A stretch of DNA of 64,000 nucleotides from Macrostomum hystrix. Its lineage: Eukaryota; Platyhelminthes; Macrostomidae. A model generated the notes under the pieces. It had not been told where the DNA came from. It searched no databases and was given only the letters and a program-made list of their open reading frames with translations. The stretch lies in contig CATNEN010000039.1 in the NCBI GenBank assembly GCA_950097015.1, positions 13,424,501-13,488,500 of the forward strand, in the 5' to 3' direction. A program made the position numbers and the translations under genes. Shown here piece after piece: positions 47,215-56,651 of this stretch (the first letter of the stretch is position 1; every line of letters begins with the position of its first letter).

Positions 47215-47608
47215 AAACTACGCACTTTAACCGACGCCTTGTAGGAGGTGCCGAATCGAGCGAACGCGTATCCGGGTGGACACAGGCTACCCGCCGACAC
47301 ACCGGCCACAGATCTCACATACACGGTCACCTTGTTGGTGCAGTTGACCTCCGACTGCACTCGGTGTGGCTGCACCGATCGAACAGGAACAGCTTGCAGA
47401 GACATGCGCCTCCGGGCAGTGTGAAGGCCATGCACTTCGGTGTGTCGGCGCACTTGAGGCTGCAGGACAGCGGATCGCATGAGCCCGACACGAGCTTCGT
47501 GAAGTCGGCGCTCACGCAGTCAGCACCAACGACTTCATGGAATGTCACTTCCGTAGCGACTCCGGACAGAATTAGAAACTGACACAATGACAGATAGCCG
47601 ATTGCCAA
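47215..47608 (-). pseudogene. Truncated, frameshifted PAN-like/lectin paralogue
   Basis: Matches the first half of the three lectin genes downstream on the plus coordinate (GADCVSADFTKLVSGSCDPL). A 2-bp insertion (CGGTGTGGCTG versus CGGTGGCTG) near 47370 shifts the frame after FDRCSH. Similarity stops abruptly near 47225, where intact copies continue into the C-type lectin fold, and ferritin-related sequence follows. Its start codon and signal peptide region (MAIGYLSLCQFLILSG) differ from the other copies. Confidence 0.85.
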
Positions 47609-47699
47609 GTTGATTGCGACTATGAAACGTAACGATTTAGCATTTATACTTATACTATTGTTAACAAATTTTCTTCAAGTTGGGCATGCAAAGATCGTA

Positions 47700-49560
47700 A
47701 GTTAGATTTTCGTCTGGACTTAACGTTTTTTTACTGTTACTTTTTGTATCGCGCTACGGTGTGGGTGGTCGGGCTTACTAAAACGACTGAATTCATGCTT
47801 TGCATTTCTGAAGTGAAAGCTACGGAATCTGGCTTGCTGGTATAGAATAGGGCATTGAAACGGGTTACTTTATACATTATTTCATTTCTGGAAACAATGA
47901 TAGTTCCGTTCGCGAGCAAACTTTGTCTCTTTTCAAAGCTTCCATGAAGCCGGATGCATTGGGTTGCAACAAAAATTGTGCTTTTCTACGAGCGTATCTG
48001 ATACTAATTCAACGTGTCTAGAGAATTATGCTATTTTTGCGAGAAAAAGGTTTTCTTTGCTAAATTCTTCGCCTAGGATACTTCTGTGACTGTTTTAAAA
48101 AACAGCAGTCACTAAATGCAGTAAATATATTTCTTCCGTCCGTCCTCCCGTCCCATCTTATTTAAACAGAAACCTCAAGAAATTGATGGTAGTTGTATTC
48201 TTTCATCTTTGACAATAGGAACACCATTACATGTACTTTAAACATTATTAGAGGGGACTCTACAGAAGAAACGCAGTTTGAGTCTGCTAATGCTCGTAAT
48301 GCAGTCCAAATCACTCGGTGTGAGGCTGGACCCGGCTGACCTGCTGGGACAGAAGTATAATATTGTCATCTTTGTACTGGCTAGTTCACGTCTGTCATAG
48401 CATTCTCGCTAGCCCGGTCGAAGTGGTCAGTGAGAATGACTATGATTTTTATTTGTTAAGTAATGCACATTGTAAGCAAAAGTCAATGTTAATGATCATA
48501 GAGAGAGCTTTGAGATTAAAGCGAGGGTGGGAAGTTCAAAGCCCATTTCCCCATTTACTCATGTACCTTTCCGCCGCGACGTCCAGCCGCCACCGAAGCA
48601 GTTTTCGAAAACTCTCTATTTCGAAAAGTTTCAATGGGGTTGAGAGAGCATCGAAGATAAGCAATGGATCCGGGAGATACTGCGACCTAATAACCCCAGA
48701 ATATAACTGAGTGACCTACCTACTGATCCAGCAGGAGATCAGCCTTAAATAGAGGGAGTATTTAAGCCATTCTGAATGACCACCTTGGAGTGTGTAAGCC
48801 AGCGCCAGGTGGCCAGATGCCGATTTATGTTGCAGAAAATCTGATTTGGGACGAGCCACATTATCTGGGACATCGTCAGAGGAGATGAGGCCTGTACATT
48901 TATCTATGACTCCGATTAAGCAGGCACAAGTCAGTTTGCTTTAAGGACAAGGACAGCCCTACCAAATCTCGTTGTCGTCGGCAATCTGTAAACCACTAAA
49001 TGTACATACAAACTTACGGAGCGTACAGTCGAGATCTTTCACTATTACTCACCCGCCTGAAGATTCTGAGGGGTCAGGAGGCGCTTACTATTCCAGAAGA
49101 AACTGTAAAAGAGTCAGTTTACACGTTACGGGATGTTTCTAGTGTTGTTTATACTCAAGCATGCAAGCCTGCATCAGTGCTATGGTTCTGGCCTGTATCA
49201 GAGCAATTTTTTTGCTTTCTTAGCTGACATTCTGCGATTTTCTGGGTCATCCTAAAACTTTCTGAGTTAATTTACACTCGCTTTTCGTGGGCGAAAGCAC
49301 GACGAAACTTAACGATAATCAGGCCCAGACTTTTCAGCTGAGAAGCGGACAAGACCAGTTAAGATGAGCCTAGAAAAAATAGAATGAGAATAAAAACTAA
49401 ATTTCAGCTTTATTTGAAAATTTGAAGATTTTTTAGTTTGCTTTTCTTTTATAATCCGGATAAGAGTGGCTATTTAACGATAATCATAAAATTAATATTT
49501 AGAAGTGCAAGATCGTACTCTTGATCCTTTCGGATATATTATTGGGCGATTATACGAAAA
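47700..49560. other. Intergenic within the lectin cluster, nothing recognised
   Basis: Almost 1.9 kb with only short open frames lacking family features. No repeat array. Confidence 0.45.
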
Positions 49561-49564
49561 CGAC

Positions 49565-50332
49565 TCAAAACACACTTAGACACTCGCAAAGATATTTGAA
49601 ACTATATCCACATTCAACATCGTCGATGCCCGTCTTGTGCGGATAAGCCACATTCGCGCAGCCCTGATTGGGCAGTCCACTGTTCGGCCTGTCCGGCTCC
49701 CAGACGTCAGTGCGGATGCTCGCGTTGCAAGCGTCCCAGATCCAGCCCTCCGTCTTGCTCGGCGACCCCGGGATCTGGTGGCCACCGAGGAACAGGCTCA
49801 CGACTGGTGCATTGGACACGTTCTTGATCCACATCAGATGGCGCGACTCATCGATGTCCAGAGCGTCAGCGAACTTTGTCAGTCCGGCCTCCTGACTGCA
49901 CTTGTCGAGGGCGTCGGTCCAGTTGAGAGCAGGCGAGGCCGACGCCTTGTAGGAGGTGCCGAATCGAGCGAATGCGTATTCGGGTGGACACAGGCTACCC
50001 GCCGACACACCGGCCACAGATCTCAAATATACGGTCACCTTGTTGGTGCAGTTGACCTCTGACTGCACTCGGTGGCTGCACCGATCGAACAGGAACAGCT
50101 TGCAGAGACATGCGCCTCCGGGCAGTGTGAAGGCCATGCACTTCGGTGTGTCGGCGCACTTGAGGCTGCAGGACAGCGGATCGCATGAGCCCGACATGAG
50201 CTTCGTGAAGTCGGCGCTCACGCAGTCAGCGCCAAGGATTTCAGTAAATGATGATCTTGGAGATGAACAGATGGTCGCAGCTGCGGCACTTAGGCAAAGC
50301 ACCAGAAAGCATTGAATAAGTCGCTTGTACAT
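49565..50332 (-). CDS. Secreted PAN-like/C-type lectin protein, copy 1
   Basis: Intronless gene of 255 residues. A signal peptide (MYKRLIQCFLVLCLSAAAAT) precedes a cysteine-rich PAN/apple-like module at about 35-100 (CDPLSCSLKCADTPKCMAFT). A C-type lectin-like domain at about 115-255 begins at LCPPGYAFARFGTSYK. It has WIWDAC, WEPDRPNSG and GCANV in the ligand/calcium-loop region and ends CGYSFKYLCECLSVF. NCT, NWT, NVS and NAS are possible glycosylation sites. The classic EPN/QPD plus WND calcium triad is incomplete, so sugar binding is uncertain. The upstream region shares sequence with copy 2, so the promoter was duplicated too. A role in recognition or mucosal defence is inferred from the families. 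Confidence 0.9.
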   Translation of the reverse strand: MYKRLIQCFLVLCLSAAAATICSSPRSSFTEILGADCVSADFTKLMSGSCDPLSCSLKCADTPKCMAFTLPGGACLCKLFLFDRCSHRVQSEVNCTNKVTVYLRSVAGVSAGSLCPPEYAFARFGTSYKASASPALNWTDALDKCSQEAGLTKFADALDIDESRHLMWIKNVSNAPVVSLFLGGHQIPGSPSKTEGWIWDACNASIRTDVWEPDRPNSGLPNQGCANVAYPHKTGIDDVECGYSFKYLCECLSVF

Positions 50333-50460
50333 CAGTCTGGATGAGAGCTCGGTAATTCTGAAAGGAGTTTTAGTAAATCGATGGTCAGTAGAAGCTTGGA
50401 TTTATTTGGGGCCTTTTCTCATTCAAAAAATGTATTCCGGAAGTCATTCCGAACCTGTAG

Positions 50461-50470
50461 ATTTATATAG
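50461..50470 (-). promoter_or_regulatory. TATA-like box of lectin copy 1
   Basis: On the minus strand, CTATATAAAT lies about 130 bp upstream of the ATG, preceded by TTCCATGA. Copy 2 has CCATGGCTATATTGA at the matching place. Confidence 0.5.
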
Positions 50471-50549
50471 TCATGGAAATATAAGAATTGGAGACTGGGC
50501 AGAATGCACACTATCACTTCTGCAAGTGCTCTGGCTTTGGTTTTAACAT

Positions 50550-51030
50550 TCCTGCAGCTCCAGCTTTGTTATATGTACTGATAGATTTGTAGCTTGCATT
50601 TACCCAGCTGCATCCAAAGCCACGATTATATTTTTCATTGCTCTAGGTAAGCATGTGTCACATCGATAGTTGACAGTGAAATGTTTAAACAAAAAACACG
50701 GATCTATCACATGTATGCGAGTAGCCAAGGCAAAAAATCGCTGCTGTGGGAGCAATACCAGCAGAACAAGTTTACCTCCCAGCGAGCGCGGAAAAGTTTA
50801 TATACAAAACCTGGATGCGACGCGTCAATAAGCCAAGGTTTTATCGATTGTATTATTTTACCTCTAGCCCACCATCCTCATGCAAACCCACACGCATAGC
50901 AAAAAAAGAGTAAAAAGGATATATTTGAGCGGGATCGCTCAAAAAAGCATGAGAAAGATATAAATGGAGTGTTAATGCAGTTTTTGTTCACAATTCTCAC
51001 AACCTGGGGCGGTTGCTAAGAGAGGGGGAG
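50550..51030. other. Intergenic within the lectin cluster, nothing recognised
   Basis: No coding similarity. Ends at the integrase remnant. Confidence 0.4.
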
Positions 51031-51389
51031 CATCAGTCACAACTAAAAAGTGCCATCACGAATCTTCTGACGACGGAGCGCGCGGCGGTCGCTGGCAGAC
51101 TAATCGGACGTGCTGTCAAAACGGTGGGCTGTTCGATGGGTTCAAGGGTAACGAGGTGGGCAACGGGCATGCAGACATGACTCCCGGATGCAGTACGATT
51201 TAGCGACGTAGGGGATGATGTCGGTTGGTTTCGGGCGCATTTAGAGAATGCGACACAGCTGCCACGTCGCTCAGGGCGTTGATTGGCGAGAAGGCAGACC
51301 TGTTTGTGCTGGAACAACCGGCTTGCTGGCGTTCGCAACTGCGTTCTTGAATCCACTTGAGGAACTCCGTGGATGTTCCTCAGGTACTC

Positions 51390-52230
51390 TTAAATCCATC
51401 GGTCCCAGAACTCGTTGAGGCGGTGGAGACTTCGGTCAGCACCGGTGTGAAGCTTCTTCTGGAAAGCCATGGCGACGTAAGTCTCTACGAACTTGTCGTC
51501 GGCTAGGAGAGCGGTGGCGTGGTCGAAGGAGACAGCGCACTTGGTGCGACCACGACGGTACCAGAAGGGCTCGAATGCATGAAGTACGGCGTCGGCAGTG
51601 TAGTAAGAGTATAATCGTAGAGGATCCCGATATGATGAGCAGACCCAGCGCTTGATGGAGACCCAAGGCTTGTGACCATTAGGTGAAGATAGGCCCGAGT
51701 TGATCGACAAGAATTAAGCCAGCTTCGGCATTGGGCAGTTAAGCAAATGTATGCGGCGCGCGAGTTGAGTCCTTGGCGAGGCGGCACTAGATGCAGTCGG
51801 AGAGGGTAAGAGAAATGGTTCGGAGGCCCTTGGACACCCAGCGTTTGTCGCGGAAAATGGCGAGAGCGGTGGAGGCACCTGCAGCGTGGCTGTTTTTGTG
51901 AAGAATGTACAGGGTGAGCAAACGGGTGCTTGGATGCCTCGTCCATGGAAGCGTTGGCAAAGCGGCTGCCGAGGCGGATGAAACCGTCGCAGATATGGAG
52001 GTCAAGCTGGGCGATGATTTTCGCAGACTTGGACCAACCGGACTCCAGGTCTCGGATGGCGGCACCATAGGAATATGCCTGGGCCGGTCGGACGTAGAGC
52101 AGTTAGGTTATCTGACGCTTGGCGTGAGAAGCGGCAAGTCCTACGAGAATGGTCGGCGCTTGATGAAGGAGGAGGTTGCAGGCCGGGAGTTCCTGGCCGG
52201 GACATCGTCCAGAAAACAAGGATCGGGCGC
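51390..52230 (-). pseudogene. Decayed BEL/Pao-type retrotransposon integrase
   Basis: Minus-strand frames, shifted relative to one another, show family-like blocks in the right order. First is a DGFIRLGSRFANAS-type segment, then an HKNSHAAGASTALAIF zinc-binding-like segment, then IKRWVC, DAVLHAFEPFWYRRGR and FDHATALLADDKFVE. The usual catalytic SDNGTNF motif has become SFDHATA. Stops and frameshifts interrupt it. Reverse transcriptase, gag and LTRs were not found. It is a dead fragment between lectin copies. Confidence 0.6.
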
Positions 52231-52239
52231 CGTAGTCAG

Positions 52240-52965
52240 CTCTTGAATTTGGCCAACGTCTTGTCAAAGATGGAAGGGTCGATTTCCGGTATTTTTCTCA
52301 CGCCTCAGCGCCCCGTAACTAATTCTCCTAAGAATTGCTCCGTTTTTTATTCTATTGGGGAGAATTCTTGGTCGGTGTTAAAACTGTGTGATTACTTAAT
52401 TATGGTAAGTGGTCTGACGAAGTTTGGCTGCGGCAAGTTGGAATTCGCTTCACTACTTGTCTTCTCTGTTCGCGTTTGATAATTAAGCTGTCCGGATCGT
52501 ACAATCGCTTTGACACAAGACTTTCTCCACTTTTTGTTTCATTCGTCTGTTGCGCCCAAGACCGCATGACCCACCCACGTGGCACCTCGTGCCGGTGGAG
52601 AGCCATCGCAATACACAGGGAACAGAAATCTCGTCGTCTTCGTAATGAGTCGACAGGGCTTGACTTGACAACTACTTCTATATCTAGAAGAACTAACAAA
52701 GACGATGGCGGTTACGGTTTCTTTGTTTACAACAGTTTACTGAAAACAAAGGCTTTCATGCATAAAAAATCTAAGATTTGACCTAGGCGACGAACTACAG
52801 CATACAAGCTTAATGTATGCTACCTGTGATCAACAGAAGGTACAGCTTCATTTGACAAAAGGCGATAGTAAATTGGGCAAAAAATATTTGCAAGGGTTAT
52901 CGAAAAATAAAATAAAATTTGATTTATTTCATATCCTCGCCAAATATAATTGCTTTCAACAGCTC
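52240..52965. other. Intergenic, nothing recognised
   Basis: Short open frames only. The last 150 bp precede the stop of lectin copy 2. Confidence 0.4.
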
Positions 52966-52969
52966 TGTC

Positions 52970-53737
52970 TCAAAACACGTTCAGACACTCGCATATGTAC
53001 TTGAGGCTATTTCCGCAAATAAAATCGTCGACGCCCGTCTTGTGTGAGGCAGCCACATTTGCACAGCCCTCACTGGGTAGTCCATTGTTCGGCCTGCCCG
53101 GTTCCCAGACGTCAGTGCGGATGCTCACGTTGCAAGCGTCCCAGATCCAGCCCTCCGTCTTGCTCGGCGACCCCGGGATCTGGTGGCCACCGAGGAACAG
53201 GCTCACGACTGGTGCATTGGACACGTTCTTGATCCACATCAGATGGCGTGACTCATCGATGTCCAGAGCGTCAGCGAACTTTGTCAGTCCGGCCTCCTGA
53301 CTGCACTTGGCGAGGGCGTCGGTCCAGTTGAGAGCAGGCGAGGACGACACCTTGTAGGAGGTGCCGAATCGAGCGAACGCGTATCCGGGTGGACACAGGC
53401 TACCCGCCGACACACCGGCCACAGATCTCACATACACGGCCACCTTGTTGGTGCAGTTGACCTCCGACTGCACTCGGTGGCTGCACCGATCGAACAGGAA
53501 CAGCTTGCAGAGACATGCGCCTCCGGGCAGTGTGAAGGCCATGCACTTCGGTGTGTCGGCGCACTTGAGGCTGCAGGACAGCGGATCGCATGAGCCCGAC
53601 ATGAGCTTCGTGAAGTCGGCGCTCACGCAGTCAGCGCCAAGGATTTCAGTAAATGATGATCTTGGAGATGTACAGATGGTCGCAGCTGCGGCACTTAGGC
53701 AAAGCACCAGAAAGCATTGAATAAGTCGCTTGTACAT
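52970..53737 (-). CDS. Secreted PAN-like/C-type lectin protein, copy 2
   Basis: Intronless, 255 residues and nearly identical to copy 1 through the signal peptide, PAN-like module and most of the lectin domain. Differences concentrate near the C terminus (GCANVAASHKTGVDDFICGNS versus GCANVAYPHKTGIDDVECGYS, shown in part), in the loop that normally contacts ligand. The closing CECLNVF keeps the last cysteines. Its 5' flank to about 54000 aligns with that of copy 1. High identity implies recent duplication or gene conversion. Confidence 0.9.
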   Translation of the reverse strand: MYKRLIQCFLVLCLSAAAATICTSPRSSFTEILGADCVSADFTKLMSGSCDPLSCSLKCADTPKCMAFTLPGGACLCKLFLFDRCSHRVQSEVNCTNKVAVYVRSVAGVSAGSLCPPGYAFARFGTSYKVSSSPALNWTDALAKCSQEAGLTKFADALDIDESRHLMWIKNVSNAPVVSLFLGGHQIPGSPSKTEGWIWDACNVSIRTDVWEPGRPNNGLPSEGCANVAASHKTGVDDFICGNSLKYICECLNVF

Positions 53738-54049
53738 CAGTTTTGATAAGAGCTTGGTAAACCTGAAAGGTGCGTTCAGTGGCAGCAGAGGTCGATGGTC
53801 AGTAGTGGCTTGGATTTCAAGTTGGCCTTAATTCTTTTAAACGAATTTAAATAAACGTCCAGAAACCAAGCCGAACCATGTTCGATGCGGTTTTTGCCTG
53901 TACCTACCTTGGTATCAATATAGCCATGGACATATAAATCATAAGGGACTCCAGAGAATGGACACTATGACTTCTTTAAGCGCTCTGGCTTTGGTTTTTT
54001 AACAAAACAACGGCTTTTCTGCTTTAGTAGATGTTTATACTTGTTGCCT

Positions 54050-54525
54050 GCATTTGTCAAGCATCCAAGTTTCTGCTTTCAAGGCTCTTGGCAAACACTA
54101 GTAACATCTATTATTTAGTACTTCTCAAAGGCATTCAGAGTGAGGGCAGTGAAGACATTTCAAGAACCGTTTCTGTATGCCGAGAGCATTTTAACGACTG
54201 TGGTGACATTGTTTGCAGAAGTCGTTTCCTATTCTATTGTTGCAGTATCTATAGCCTCTTTTTCTGAAGTAACTGCTGGAGCTAAACATGAACGCAACCA
54301 TTTTGGACGGCTCGACAACAACTACAACTCAAAACTAAGAATGAAACTACAGCACACAAGCCACATATATAATACTTGCGATCAACAGAAGGTACTAAAG
54401 TAGAAAAGTGAATATTGCAAAGAAGATTTGTAATTCATCGAAAACGAAACAAAAACACTTTGTGCTTAAATATTGTCGCAAAATATATGCTTGCTTTCAA
54501 CAGCTCTGTCTCAAAACACGCTCAG
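54050..54525. other. Intergenic, nothing recognised
   Basis: No gene similarity. The TCTGTCTCAAAACACG segment near 54505 also occurs near 52965, showing that the duplicated unit extends past the stop codon. Confidence 0.45.
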
Positions 54526-54529
54526 ACAC

Positions 54530-55285
54530 TCACATAGCTCGTATGTACTTGAGGCTATTTCCACATTGAACATCGTCGAAACCCGTCGTGTGCGCATCAG
54601 CTACATTCGCGCAGCCCTGCTTGGGCAGGCCATCGTTCGGCCTGCCCGGCTCCCAGACGTCAGTGCGGATGCTCGCGTTGCAAGCGTCCCAGATCCAGCC
54701 CTCCGTCTTGCTCGGCGACCCCGGGATCTGGTGGCCACCGAGGAACAGGCTCACGACTGGTGCATTGGACACGTTCTTGATCCACATCAGATGGCGCGAC
54801 TCATCGATGTCCAGAGCGTCAGCGAACTTTGTCAGTCCGGCCTCCTGACTGCACTTGTCGAGGGCGTCGGTCCAGTTGAGAGCAGGCGAGGACGACACCT
54901 TGTAGGAGGTGCCGAATCGAGCGAACGCGTATCCGGGTGGACACAGGCTACCCGCCGACACACCGGCCACAGATCTCACATACACGGTCACCTTGTTGGT
55001 GCAGTTGACCTCCGACTGCACTCGGTGGCTGCACCGATCGAACAGGAACAGCTTGCAGAGACATGCGCCTCCGGGCAGTGTGAAGGCCATGCACTTCGGT
55101 GTGTCGGCGCACTTGAGGCTGCAGGACAGCGGATCGCATGAGCCCGACACGAGCTTCGTGAAGTCGGCGCTCACGCAGTCAGCGCCAAGGATCTCAGTAA
55201 ATGATGATCTTGGAGATGTACAGATGGTCGCAGCTGCGGCACTTAGGCAAAGCACCAGAAAGCATTGAATAATTCGCTTGTACAT
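54530..55285 (-). CDS. Secreted PAN-like/C-type lectin protein, copy 3, altered C terminus
   Basis: Intronless, 251 residues from the ATG at 55285, which matches the start of the other copies (MYKRIIQCFLVLCLSAAAAT); an in-frame ATG at 55345 would add 20 residues. The sequence matches copies 1 and 2 until LKY. There, a 7-bp insertion (CGAGCTA on the minus strand) changes the ending to IRAM and stop, replacing the ICECLNVF of copy 2. The final cysteine pair of the fold is lost, so stability is doubtful. Its upstream flank diverges from the other copies beyond about 55320. It may be an incipient pseudogene. Confidence 0.82.
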   Translation of the reverse strand: MYKRIIQCFLVLCLSAAAATICTSPRSSFTEILGADCVSADFTKLVSGSCDPLSCSLKCADTPKCMAFTLPGGACLCKLFLFDRCSHRVQSEVNCTNKVTVYVRSVAGVSAGSLCPPGYAFARFGTSYKVSSSPALNWTDALDKCSQEAGLTKFADALDIDESRHLMWIKNVSNAPVVSLFLGGHQIPGSPSKTEGWIWDACNASIRTDVWEPGRPNDGLPKQGCANVADAHTTGFDDVQCGNSLKYIRAM

Positions 55286-55349
55286 CAGTCTGGATGAGAG
55301 CTCGGTAAACCTGAACGGTTTGTTAAGTTGCAAAGTATCATTCAATAAA

Positions 55350-56640
55350 ATTTATGCTTGGCTTCAAAGAATTTTTTTTTTATTTTAGGGCCATTGAATG
55401 CCAGATTACTAGAAGTTGCAAAAACATGATTTTATGTGAAATTCGCTGGCACTTACATGTCATGCTGCTTTGACATGGTTTAGTTGTCTTCTTTTCAAAG
55501 TAGACACAAACTCGGTGGGTCCAAAAGAGGCTTTAAATTTTTGTCGCAGTTCTCACCAATCCTGTTTGTACTAACAACAGGTTCTCTTTATGTTTTCTGA
55601 CTTTGTTTCTGGCTATACTTGCGGGCAGGCACGGTTTTTCTTCGTCTCTCAGAATGCCGGCTAGTCGTCAATTGTTTATCGCTTCAATTTGAAAGCCTTG
55701 CAAAAGAGAACCCACTGAAGTGCTTCACAGACTATTCTTTTCAACAAGTGTTGAGAAAGATTTTTGGTGTTTCCTTGCTAAGTGAACAATTGAGAAACTC
55801 TCTTGGCTGAAAAAAGCTTGTGGTTCTTCCTCAGTCTACGCTGCAGCTCCTTGAATTCCAAAGCTTCCTTGCGTTGTTTATTTATTCAACGTATGGTTTC
55901 CCAGTAACGAATTCATTCACACGAAAAGCGAAGAAGCTATGATAGTGTTCTTCCACTTATGCATAATAAAATGACCCTGAATGGGCGCATTCAGAGACAG
56001 AAAACGAAGCCATTATGCCTCGGGTCGCTAACTAAGCATTTTACTTCTGATTCCCTGTGTCGCATTGTTTATTCTTCCCAGTTTTTTCTCCCTCTGTCTC
56101 GCTTTGCATATTTCTCTCCCGCAGCTTATTTAACTCGGGTCTCTTTTTGTTGAATAATTTCCTATAGCTGGGTAGTTTTGACTGCTTTGTAAACGATTGG
56201 ATTTGTCTCAAGGTAGGAGTTTTTTACGGCGAAATCGGAACAAGACGCTGAGCTAGCCAGCTTGCCGGCCGTTTCTCCACCCCAATTTACTCATCATGAC
56301 CTCGAAATCTAGCCGCTATATGGCGACGCTCTCGCGAACTATCTGAGGAAGTGTGCAATGTTTTGTTTTCGTTTGAGAAGTCGCATGAAGATAAAAAAAG
56401 ACACATTCCTGAAATTTTCCAGCCGAGGAGTTAAGTCAGGCATCTTTTTTATTTTTAAGCTTCCATCCGAATTCGTCTCAAAGACGAATAGAATAGGGTT
56501 TCATTGCTTCGGAAAACATAATTGTTTGCTTTAGCATTTTTAAGAAGAAATTAGGTGCATAATTAATATTTTAAGGGTGCGTAGTAAGTAAAGTTGAGAG
56601 AAAACATCATAAGAAATTAAGTTCTTTGGTGACAGAGAGC
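55350..56640. other. Intergenic between lectin cluster and IFT81
   Basis: About 1.3 kb with no recognised gene. Both flanking genes are on the minus strand, so the left part may contain the promoter of lectin copy 3 and the right part the 3' UTR of IFT81. Confidence 0.4.
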
Positions 56641-56651
56641 GGTTACGTCGA

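Noticed and set aside
47052-47480. A protein-coding lectin with a novel Arg-rich C terminus
   Set aside because: The open frame crosses a 2-bp frameshift relative to intact copies and reads the ferritin exon out of frame.
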